Positions 55,060 through 64,000 of a DNA stretch of 64,000 bases are shown here, piece after piece. The translations under genes were made by a program, and so were the position numbers. Numbering within the stretch: the stretch's first letter is position 1; each line of letters starts with the position of its first letter. The notes under the pieces are model-generated. The model did not search any database, was not told where the DNA came from, and was given only the letters and a program-made list of their open reading frames with translations. The stretch comes from Massospora cicadina (Eukaryota > Entomophthoromycota > Entomophthoromycetes > Entomophthorales > Entomophthoraceae): assembly GCA_022478985.1 (NCBI GenBank), contig JAKSZP010009564.1:28328-92327 (forward strand), in the 5' to 3' direction.

Positions 55060-55690
55060 GAAAAGGTGGGCATCTGTTTTAAATATCCACATAGCGGTTT
55101 AACCAAAATTTATTAAGAAACTTAACATATATGCTTTATAATCTGGTCAAGACAGAGGATCTGTTGGAATTTTTATAATGGAACATATGTCCCACTCAGA
55201 ATAGATTAAGCTATAATATATTTTAGATATTTACATTTTCTCCCACTTTATATAAATAAGCTTTTTGAAGGTTGTTAATTGGAATTATATTGTTTGTCAA
55301 GGTTAATGACTAAAGGATTAATTAAAAATTCATCAAAAGATGTAAATCCGATTGTTTTGTTATGATTAATGACTTATTTTTGATTGTCCTAAACAATATT
55401 AGTAGGTAATTTGATGCTGTTTAAATAGCTGATATATGGATTCCTACTTTGATCACTCAGGTAAGGCGCCATTTGATTAGAACATTTTTGAAGCTACAAA
55501 AGCTTTCATGAACGCATTATTCTGGCGGTAGTTTGTAGGAGCACCCTGGTAACGTGGCCCCTAAAAAATTGGTGCTTATTTCTTAACACTGATAGATGGA
55601 TGCCAAACTGTAAAGATTTCCCTACAGGGGGTTGACTAAGGCGATCAAACATGCTAGCTTTGGAAGACAATCCCATGTTTAAAGTTTATG
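55060..55690 (+). repeat. Possible polypurine tract and 3' LTR of element D
   Basis: GTAGAAAAGGTGGGCA (55059-55073) precedes TGTTTTAAATATCC at 55076, the expected layout. A possible end is near 55690 (TTTAAAGTTTATG resembles the GGAAGTTTACA remnant at 42080-42090). The matching 5' LTR is absent, so the limits are a guess. Confidence 0.3.
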
Positions 55691-56368
55691 AAAGTTAATT
55701 AATTAATCTTTTGTGAACCAGATGAAAAGTTATACAACTTTAACCCTATAAAATCCATAGTATTTTCTTATATAGATCGAAATAAGCTGTTATATCCTTA
55801 TTATATGTATCTGATTTGATGAGTTGAAGAGAATAGTTTTTCTAATTGACTTCTCAAGCCATATTAAGAGCTTATCTGAGTGGGGTTGAAGCCGCTAATA
55901 AAGAAGACTTAACTGAATAATTGTCTCCATACAACTAGAATCCTCTTTATTCTTACAACAAGTCTAAACCTGTTCAGTAAACTTACTAAGATAGTGTACA
56001 TATTACCAGCTGATCAAATAGTTCCAACCCTTCCAAACAAGCTTTTGGCAATTTAACACCTGGAGAACTAACTTTACTCCAAAGCCCATTCCACCACGGA
56101 AAACACCAGATGAATTAGTTGTCATTTAGGAAAATAGTAGAACTAAGGTCAGCACTTGGACTTATCATTAGTACGGCTTATTAAACATTCGCAGATTAAC
56201 ATATCTGGGAAAACGTTCAAAATACCTTACATACTTAACCTTAAAGTTGAAATTAAATATTTTCTTAATAGTCTGAACAGGGTGGTGGGCTAATTTCTGT
56301 GGCTTCCTAAAGTACATGAGGGATTGATGGTCCATTCTGACAACTTCATGTTGCTGCATTGAATCAGG
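55691..56368 (-). pseudogene. Element I RNase H (3' half) and downstream remnant
   Basis: The minus-strand frame 56168-56359 reads HEVVRMDHQSLMYFRKPQKL followed by NFNFKVKYVRYF, the D-H-x-S-L-x-Y-F-x-x-P-Q-K-L signature and the K-Y-(R/V) end of gypsy RNase H. The first half of the same domain lies to the right of element G, so G inserted inside it. Further left only traces of integrase remain. Confidence 0.75.
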
Positions 56369-57001
56369 TGCAGCCTGGTTTGCACATTGACCTAGTGAGC
56401 AAAACTTGATCCTGCCAAAATATCAAAGGTTAGATCAGATAAAAATAAGATTTAAAGAAGATCAGATTGTGGGTTGGGGCGTTAAAATAAAACGGAGATT
56501 CATGAGACGATTAAAATTGTCAGAATGAAACATTAGCATCTCAAATTTTCCAACCTTAAGATCAGATGTGATATTGAGCCTTATCGGATGATGATCTGGT
56601 CTTGCTTGAGAGCTTAGGGTAAAGAAGCTAATTAAGGGTTACCGGTGCTACATTAGGGAGAAGGCAAAAACTAAGAGTTTAGCGTTGTCTTCTAAAATAT
56701 ACTCAATTTAAATAAACTGATAGCATATTCTAAGTGATTATAAAATACTTTTATTTTAGATAAATATAAGAAAACTAAGATCTGTAGGATAATCTCAAGT
56801 AGTGAGCTAGGTAAGCATTGGCCTCATTCTCATCGCTGTCCTGGGGCCAGAGCCAGTTATTGGCAAGCAGTGTCACTATAACCATCTTTAGAGAATATGC
56901 CATGACATCAAGACATGTCACGTGGGCTCAGAGATGGGTCTCTTCAGGCTTATCAGTTATTTGGTCAGTGATCTGACAGATACTACCAATTCCTTTGTAG
57001 C
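56369..57001 (+). repeat. Element G 5' LTR
   Basis: About 633 bp, collinear with 61253-61891. The right limit is set near AATTCCTTTGTA. The following GCGTACTGAATG does not resemble the TGG-type primer site of the other elements. Confidence 0.75.
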
Positions 57002-57940
57002 GTACTGAATGAAGCCTTTTATTGCACTAGACAAAACTTAAGTACTTTCTTATCAGTCTTGTGGGACCCATGAGGAGGTGGTGGTCTTAGGAGAGGAGAA
57101 ATGGTACCAATATGTATTGACCATGGTGATGGTGTGATTTCCTTAAGAACTTCTAATGCACAAGGTTGGGCTATGGGGTGCTGTGGCAACAAATGTAGCG
57201 GAAAGCCCTGTAATGCCCAAATTCAACAACATTTGAGTATCCCTGCCAATGTTGGAATTAGTTAAGACTCATTAGGTAATTGTACAGATTTAGTTCCAGA
57301 CACATATGGCTCAAGAGAAAAGGGGAGAGGCCCCTTTCTTGTAACAGATTGCCCAAATTTTGGATGCGTTACCCCCATACTTGGCAGGTTGGATACAGGA
57401 GTAGATCAAAGAGCAAGGTCGCCTCCCAAGCTCCTTGGATGAGTGTACTTAGTTTTTTGACCATAAGGCCTGCCTAGATGAGGCGCAGGATGAAGCATAA
57501 TCAGCGCTTTTGATGGTTAGCCAGGGGCATAGCTTAGTAGAGAAGTAAGTGCATAATTACTGACTGCTAGAAAAAAGTGGGCCAGGTGGCGGATTTGCAA
57601 CCATCATAGATGTTCCATCAGGGGTATAAGCAGATTACTGGTGGTAATGGGGGCAGAAAAAGTTCAGGTACGCTGGTGGAGGAAATCTCGTTAGCCTTCA
57701 GGTTAAAAACAATTGGTGTTGGCATGAGACTGGAGCGAGGGTTCCATTTCACCAGAGAAGTGATATTAAATGGCAGGTGGTCAGCATGGTCAGAGTGGCT
57801 GGAATGCCTCATCCCAGGACTTTACAATAGTATAAGGGGCCCAACATGGAAACGGAGAGGACTCCTCTAGAGAAGTGAGACATGGACATGATAAGAAGGA
57901 TGTGCCTAAGTATACACCGCCTGCACATTTGCATTTTAAA
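57002..57940 (+). pseudogene. Element G gag region
   Basis: Frames at 57280-57477 and 57610-57870 lie between 5' LTR and protease. They are basic and Trp-rich (HIWLKRKGERPLSC, WSAWSEWLECLIPGLYNSIR). I assign them to gag only by position; no Gag motif or zinc knuckle is clear. Confidence 0.45.
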
Positions 57941-58560
57941 ATCCATTTAAAATAAACTTGCTTCATCAATTTATCGCCGTTTGCCTATCCTGATGGACTT
58001 ATACACATATGGCGGAATGGAAGAGGTGATTGCCCTAGTGGATACAGGTATGGTGGTGAATTACGTTGAACTTGCGGTAGCCAGGAGATTGATTTGGAGA
58101 TTCAGGAGGGTATAAATTTAATGTTTGCCGAATTGTCATGGAGAGCTCCCTCATGGTGAAAGATTCTCTTGATAGGAGTATGGCAGAATCCGTTTGGTCT
58201 AAGGAGCCATTTTGTTCAATAGAAAATTTGGCCCATCCAGTGGTATTAGGATAGCATATGGCATCAGTTTTAAACCCATATTACTTGCCTTACCATGTGG
58301 TTACCTTTAACCCAAAGATGGGACCACTGATGCTATGGAGGTCGATATTAGGTGATTATGTGCCAAAAGAGTTGAAAATTTGTGGTAGTCACGCAGGAGG
58401 ATGAATTTCTGGTGGGTTATTATAAATTTTGTGGGATTATTTGATCTTAGAGGGATTTACCTTTCTCCTCACTGGCCCATTTGTATTTTCTTTTTTTAAG
58501 GAAGGTTAAACTTTCCCAGCATGTGTCTGGGTTATCCGTTCAACTAGTGGGCAAAAGCAG
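57941..58560 (+). pseudogene. Element G protease and linker
   Basis: MDLYTYGGMEEVIALVDTGM and VVNYVELAVARRL (about 57990-58095). The active site D-T-G is at 58041-58049, in the usual hydrophobic ALVDTG context. The linker that follows holds stops. Confidence 0.8.
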
Positions 58561-59290
58561 CACTGGAGGAACATGTAGGATTAATGCTTAGCTAGGGTTG
58601 ATCAAGCCTTTAGAACTTTATTATGTCACCACTCTGTTATTGCCGAAAACAAGTGGGATTTGGTGCTGTGTATCGACTTCCAGTGTCTACACAAAGTTGT
58701 GTATCCAAACCTTATCTCATGCCCCTGATAGAGGGTTTCTTACAATGGACACAGGCTGCATAAGTTTTTATAAAAATAGTTCTCGTGGATACATTTAATC
58801 AGTTACCTTTGAGACCAGAGAATCAAAACTACATGGTGTTAAATGCTAATTGGGGATGTTCTATTATCGCTTAATTCTGTTTGGGCTATAAAAATGCCAC
58901 AGAGGGTGTTCAAGATAATGATTATTTATGTGCTTTTTATTATAATCATCTAGTTCTTTGCAGAATATATATATAATATCCTCATGGCTTCCCATTTATT
59001 GGAAGATCATGTGTGCAATGTGTGAGAGGTACTGAGAGATTTTCAAGATGAGTCTGAGGTTAGAGCCACTGAAATGTGAATTTAACTGAAGCTCAGTGAC
59101 GTTTTGGGAAATTTGTTTTTAGAAATGGAAATTGGATATGTCTTGTCAATCTGCAGATGGTTCAAGTATGGAAAGAACCAATGGGCTAAACGAGGGTGCA
59201 GTATTTTAGGGACGCGGTAATTCCTTTGTTATTCATGAAATTCTGGCATAATGTCCCAAACACTTATATAGTTAATGCAAAATGTTCTAT
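58561..59290 (+). pseudogene. Element G reverse transcriptase
   Basis: GIWCCVSTSSVYTKLCIQTL (58655-58715) stands for the DG-x-x-R-x-x-(V/I)-D-Y/F-R-x-L-N stretch in a wrong frame; the other frame gives VLCIDFQCLHKVVYPN. Then FNQLPLRPENQNYMV (about 58790-58840) and AFYYNHLVLC near 58930, where the YxDD box reads Y-N-H, so both aspartates are lost. SEVRATEM (about 59055-59075) precedes the RNase H connection. Confidence 0.75.
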
Positions 59291-59770
59291 TTGTATGGAG
59301 AGATGGGGAGGAGCAGGCGTTTAGTTTGTTAAATGAGAAAATACTTTCAGCGCCTGTTCTGGCTCACCTGACCCCAGAAAACATTATGTGGTTGAAATGT
59401 ATGCCGTGGATTATGCCATGAGGTGGTGCTATTACAATAAGGGAGGATGGATTAGAACACCCCAAGTGTTACTTTATCCAGAAAATGAATCCAACGGAAA
59501 CAAATTACCTGATATATGATAAAAAATTTTATTAGTGGTCTAAATTTAAGGTAATGGCACCACTACCTGCAATATATGCGCCATCCTTTCATGGTACAAA
59601 TTGATAATAGAGCCTTGGACTATTATTAATTGTTAAAGAAGATGAATAATTGTCAAGACTGAAAGCACGTGGAGCTATTCCAATACAATATTCAGGTAAA
59701 ATACAGACTAGAACTGTCCAACACCTTTGGTAGAATGGTAAAACAAAACAAAGAGTTGGCCTAGAAGAGG
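59291..59770 (+). pseudogene. Element G RNase H
   Basis: CYFIQKMNPTETNYLIYDKK (about 59470-59530) matches the H-S/Y-F-S-R-K-(M/L)-x-P-A-E-x-N-Y-x-I-x-D-K-E block. FQYNIQVKYRLELSNTFGRM (about 59680-59735) is the C-terminal strand (Y-x-I-x-Y-R-P-G-x-x-N). The first TDAS motif is not visible. Confidence 0.78.
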
Positions 59771-60900
59771 CCTGAGAAAGAAGGTTTCAGCATGGCTGCA
59801 GATTTACATTTGTACCAATTTTTTAATGAATGGAAGTGGAAGAAGAAAATTAGGAGAGGAGATCCATTTGAAGCAGAAGAAGTCGGCATGTGGACATTGT
59901 CTATAGGCTGAGATAGCAAAAGGACAGCAACACGGCCACCCTTGCACTTATGGAAAAAGAAATTATCACACCATGATTCAAGTTTATGGGTCCCACATCT
60001 ATAATTTCACTGGGAGTTATTGCATGCTTTTCATGATCATCTGTTGGCTGGGCCCCTGGAGTCAAAAATGTTAGAATAGGATCGGCAGAATTACTCATGG
60101 CTGGTCCTTTAAAAGGAATTTATGAATTATGTCATGAATTTTTGGTTTACGCTAAGTTGAAACCCACTAGAAAGCCTCAAGCTAGTAAGTCAAATCCGCT
60201 TATGATTCAAGATCATTTTGTGGGGCTCACTTAGTGTGGATTTTATAACAGGGCTGCCAAGGGTTCAGGGGAAGGATGTAATCATGATGATCGTCAATAG
60301 ATAACTATATACCAAATTTTCCTGTGTACAACAAATCTCTCATCAAAGGATGAAGCAAATATTTTCGTTAATAAAATATTCGCCTGCATGGAATACTGGC
60401 GGAAATCATTTCAGACCGTGGCCTCAGCTTGTGTCAAATTCTGGCCAAATTTTCTAGGAAATTTTTTTATTACCTCATGTTGATCCTCAGCGCATCATCC
60501 CCAGTCTACTGGAAAAAGGAGGCGTGAAAAAAATACTTGAGCAATATCTGTTATTACGTTTCAGATTGGTAGGATGATTAGTGATTTGTGGGCCCAGTTG
60601 GCCCAGTTTGCATATAATAGACATTGCCAATTGTCGATGGGAGTGACCCTGTTTTGTAAACCATAGATTCAACTCTACATTAGAGGGTGATTTATAAGTG
60701 AAGTGTATCATAGGGCAGATAAAATAACCAGCACCGTGGCAGATAATGGGAGAATACTATGGGGAACTTGGAACAAGCCATTGCATGGCAGAAACATCAA
60801 GTGGGCTGATGAAGAGCTCCTGATCCACTTACTTTTCCTGAGGATTGGGTGCTAGTGACAACAAATACTACGCTGTGCCAGTGAAAAGTAAGTATCTGAT
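59771..60900 (+). pseudogene. Element G integrase
   Basis: ELCHEFLVYAKLKPTRKPQA (about 60126-60186) is the C-terminal part of the zinc-binding domain (C-x2-C-type). GLPRVQGKDVIMMIVN (60250-60297) and IISDRGLSLCQIL (about 60398-60436) are core motifs, the latter with its Asp. HHPQSTGK is followed by a stretch where ERVN is expected but the Glu is not readable. LWAQLAQFAYNRHCQLSMGV (60588-60648) completes the core. Confidence 0.82.
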
Positions 60901-61039
60901 ACTTAAGTTTCTAGCCCATACATAATTATTTGCACTATCAATAAGGTCGCTTTAATTAGAGCTACAGGAAGGGTCTAAGACCCAACCAGTAATCCATGCT
61001 TCACAACTACATTTATTAAGGGTTAAGGACCAAATTAGC

Positions 61040-61225
61040 TGAGACCGCTGAGCCCTTATGAGGATGATAATCAGGTATATGAGGTCAAGAGATACTGGAC
61101 ACGAGGTAATTGAGAGGTCAGTAAAGTTCTTAGTGAAATGGAAGGGGCACCCAGTGGAGGAGGCGATTTTGCAAACGCTGGAAGGATGCATGCAGTTCTA
61201 GAAAAAGGCCTGGGAATTTTAGCCA
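61040..61225 (+). pseudogene. Element G chromodomain
   Basis: One plus frame reads VYEVKRYWT (about 61075-61100); after a shift another reads KFLVKWKGHPVEEAILQTLE followed by GCMQF (61129-61200). The pattern Y-x-V-x-x-I-L ... (Y/F)-L-V-K-W-x-G-(Y/H)-P-x-x-x-(N/A)-(T/I)-W is the chromodomain signature, found at the C-terminus of integrase in chromoviruses, where it can direct insertion toward particular chromatin. The conserved Trp after E-A is Leu here. Confidence 0.82.
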
Positions 61226-61252
61226 TACAATGGGGTGATATATTGGATCATG

Positions 61253-61891
61253 TGCAGCCTGGTCTTCACATTAACCTAGTCATAGAAATCTCAGATTCAG
61301 CTAAGATGTAAGGTTGACTCAGATTAAATGACATCACCATAAGACCAAATTGTGGATTGGGGCGTCAATTTTTAAGAAATCTGAAATATAGGAGTGGAGT
61401 TTTATCTGGCGGAATGCAAAACTGGCGTCTTAAATTCTCCATAGTATGATCAAGTGAGATATTGAGCCTTTGCAGATGATGATCAGGTCATCACATATAA
61501 GCTTAGGGTAAAGGTTTTTAGTTAAGGGTTGTCAGGGCTATATCATGGATAAAGTATAGCTAAAAATCTAAGTGTATCTTCTACAAAGATACTCAATATG
61601 AAAATAAACATCTCTAACATATTCCAAGTTATTGTAAATTACTTATATATATATATGTTTTAAGAAAACCAAGATCTGGAGAATGAGCTCAATTAGAGAG
61701 CTAGGTCAAGCATTGGCCTCATTCTCAGCGCTTTCCTGGGGCTATACTTTGTTTTGGCATGCAACGTATCTGGGACTTTCATTATTGAATATGGTATGAC
61801 ATCCAGACTCTAAGCGCGTGTTCAGGGATTGGTCTCTGAGGGCTTATCCAATATATGGTCAGTGACCTGGCTGTACTGCACAATCCCTTTA
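61253..61891 (+). repeat. Element G 3' LTR
   Basis: About 639 bp, collinear with the 5' LTR. It contains a short TA run (61645-61660). The right limit is near CAATCCCTTTAT. Confidence 0.78.
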
Positions 61892-63100
61892 TGAAAAACT
61901 GGCGCAAACCTGTTCATTACAGCTGTGAAACCTGGAGAAGATAACATCAATTGGTGAGAAACCATGCCACTGCAGAAAGCTCCAAATCATAAATTACTAA
62001 AGATTTCTCAGAGCAGGAGAACCAAAGGAGAAGTAAGCTACAAAATAATCTACTTCCTCATGGTCCTGGAGTAAAACAGCCCCCAAAGTAGCCGCAGATT
62101 CATTGCATGCCACAAAAAAGGGCTTATATATGTTGATATGTTTGAGAATGAGAACGGAAACAAATACCCCTTGAAAGAATCAAACTAATAAAGACAAGTT
62201 CTATCCATTTAATGGAACTTTACCCTCATCAGTGATGGAAGCTTGCCGCCAATTGAATAATGAGAAAGATCATGGTACCCAAAAGCCAAAAATTTGTATC
62301 TTAGTTGAGTGGTTAGGCTAAGAAATTATAGCTTCCAGTTTTAGGATTTTCACATACCTATCTTTTTATAACCAGGTTCCCCATATATGTACTTCCTCCT
62401 TTAAGAATTCACATTAGAAGGGCTTAGCATACAAATCTTTTATCTGAATGGCAGCCAGCGCCATAAGAAAATTTCATGTTATCATGAATGGGTGCATGTA
62501 TGAAGATGTCATTAATGTAAGCAACAGTGCAGATAAAGCGTAGATTATTTAGTACGTCACTACTCACAACACTACACTGGGAACATTATCGCTTAACGGC
62601 ATTGCTCTGAACTGGGATATACCCCTTTGTGCGGAATGCTTTGAGCCACTTGTGGATTTCTGCCAACTTATGTTTATTGACTTTATACATTGACAAGTTA
62701 GGAAATAGGACTTCACAATCGCCTTGCTTATTGTTTGCTCCAACGGCAGGGGGTAGGTGACATGAAAAATTTTAGTTACTCAGATGATCATAGTCTATAC
62801 ATGGCTGTATAGAGCCATCAGACTTCTTTGCAAACTTATAGATGAAGCAATGGGTGAGCCTTTTTTTAGAAATCTCACCCCTTCAGTAGTCTGTTTTCAA
62901 GCCAAACCTCCAAACCATTATCTTCTTGTTAAATCTATGAAATACAAGGGCGATTGATATCGATCAATACCACTGTTAAACAAAAGCAAGATTATATTCA
63001 GAGTGAGGAGAGAGATGATTGGCTTTTTAAACATTAAGATACCCTTGTAGGTAACAACCTTGAAGTGAATTTAGGTGGTGAATCAGTGTGGTTCTGTTGC
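61892..63100 (-). pseudogene. Element I reverse transcriptase and RNase H (5' half)
   Basis: Minus strand, right to left: FAKKSDGSIQPCIDYDHLS (about 62835-62780; the K-K-x-D-G-S-x-(R/Q)-x-C-I-D-Y block), then KWLKAFRTKGYIP (about 62660-62620), then FICTVAYINDIFIHAPI (about 62545-62500), where the YxDD box is Y-I-N-D. RNase H begins KPFFVACNESAATLGAVLLQ (about 62125-62070), with the D of TDAS changed to N, and stops at the G 3' LTR; its end lies at 56365. The gag and protease of this element would be to the right but are not recognisable. Confidence 0.78.
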
Positions 63101-64000
63101 AGAGTGAAGCTTAGTGCTCTTGCTAGGGATAATGTATTATTAAGAGGAAACTCCCCCAGGAGCGTATTCTCAAAAGCCAATTTGTTGAAAACAAGGATTA
63201 TATATAACTGTTGGCAATGCCACAAACATACCCCAAGAATAACGGAAAACCCAAGTATGGCACCGCGGTAAAAAAGTCATAGAAGAAGGACTAGGACACA
63301 GATATGAAAAATTGGAAGTCTACTCCTCATACCAAGACATTGGAGCTGAAGAAGCACCCTTTACTGATGACCCTACATCAAGATTCAACTCTAAATTTTA
63401 AGTATTTATAAACTTGAAAATTTCCAGGCTGCTCCTGATCTAATTGAGCATCAATAGACACCATGTGAGACCCCAAAAAATTAATAGGAAATAAAAAGTA
63501 GGCATGATCCTATCTATCTGCACAAATACGATACATCCAGTTGGGATGAGGGGAATCACATGAATTTTACCTGGGTTATCATAACAGAAAGAGGGAAGGA
63601 TCCTTAAGGGATATAAATTACTCCCAATTTGTACTAGATGATAATTTCACAAATGGGTTCAAATCACCTGGGAACATTAGCAGCAAATTAATTTAGATTA
63701 TGCATATAAGCTCATTATCCCAAATGAGGGAGATAGGGCAATTTTCTGTTTAAATAACAAATCTTGTGACTTTTTTAAAAAAGTTTTTGGTAAATTGACT
63801 AAAACATGAGAGCTTATATAAAAGAATAGTTTAATATTAATTTGTATTTTTTAATCTTCAATTGAAGAGTTAAAACTTTATCAAATGAACCAAACAACTA
63901 TAAATAAACCCAAAAGATGAACAGGGCACATTCTACTCATTTTAGTCTCATTGACTACCCCCTTTAATTTATAGAAAACAAAACCACCATAGGAGCAAGA
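63101..64000. other. Right end of the window, no recognised gene
   Basis: Probably the upstream part of element I. Short frames on both strands (63034-63225 minus, 63065-63271 plus) are shadows of each other and match nothing I know. The stretch after 63760 is AT-rich. Confidence 0.45.

Larger units (their letters stand above)
42076..55075 (+). mobile_element. Ty3/gypsy element D, split by a solo LTR and a full-length LINE
   Basis: Plus-strand gag, protease, RT, RNase H, integrase, then the same antisense region as element F and a probable 3' LTR start at 55076. The 5' LTR is missing: only about 18 bp (CCAAGGAAGTTTACA plus TT) separates element C from a primer-binding-site-like TGTGGCTCACTACAAGAG (42094-42111). 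Insertions: solo LTR at 45005-46108, LINE at 48562-53793. F is its closest relative in the window. Confidence 0.8.
56369..61891 (+). mobile_element. Ty3/gypsy element G, chromovirus, nested in element I
   Basis: Direct LTRs at about 56369-57001 and 61253-61891 share the starts TGCAGCCTGGT and long internal blocks (CATTGGCCTCATTCTC, GGTCAGTGA). Between them lie gag, protease, RT, RNase H, integrase and a chromodomain at the end of integrase. RNase H of element I is split across the two sides, but I see no clear 5-bp duplication. Heavily mutated. Confidence 0.85.

Noticed and set aside
63640..63680. tRNA-like B box (GGTTCAAATC)
   Set aside because: No matching acceptor stem, D arm or anticodon arm around it.

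Overview
The window is eukaryotic, repeat-dense DNA. I recognise no host gene, tRNA or rRNA gene. Nearly all interpretable sequence is degenerate retrotransposon: Ty3/gypsy-type LTR elements, one of them with a chromodomain (chromovirus), and an L1/Tad-type LINE with an apurinic endonuclease. Reading frames are broken by stops and frameshifts. Two nearly identical LTRs differ largely by CpG-to-TpG/CpA transitions, which points to cytosine methylation. A large, TE-bloated genome is clear. An early-diverging fungus is my guess, but the taxon cannot be fixed from this sequence.

Layout. 1-6025: a LINE on the minus strand, cut by the window edge and split by a 1.1-kb solo LTR (3548-4671). 6026-7562: AT-rich, no gene seen. 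7563-21267: gypsy element B (+), interrupted in its integrase by gypsy element A (12526-19913, 5-bp duplication GGGGC). 21268-24164: the 3' end of gypsy element F (+), with a minus-strand conserved reading frame between integrase and LTR. 24165-25253: second solo LTR. 25254-27871: element E (-), B-like. 27872-42075: gypsy element C (-), carrying element B' (28915-35216) in its integrase and a miniature LTR element (38342-40186, duplication GAGAG) next to its protease. 42076 to about 55075: gypsy element D (+), split by a third solo LTR (45005-46108) and by a full-length LINE (48562-53793, 14-bp duplication). 55076-64000: degenerate gypsy element I (-), interrupted in its RNase H by chromovirus G (56369-61891). 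The last few hundred bases hold nothing I recognise.

Two observations stand out. First, four tiny insertions (20-23 bp) share the core GGACCATCTAGTACT followed by an A run, and each is flanked by a 16-17-bp target duplication. They look like very small poly(A)-tailed retroposons, and paralogous copies in the same window supply empty sites for at least two of them. Second, elements D and F both carry, between integrase and 3' LTR, a region whose conserved reading frame is on the strand opposite to gag-pol.

The elements do not form a host pathway. They record successive insertions: A into B, B' and the miniature element into C, the LINE and a solo LTR into D, G into I, and the tiny inserts on top of several of these. 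Where primer-binding sites are visible (A, B, B', C and probably D) they resemble one another, suggesting a shared tRNA primer.
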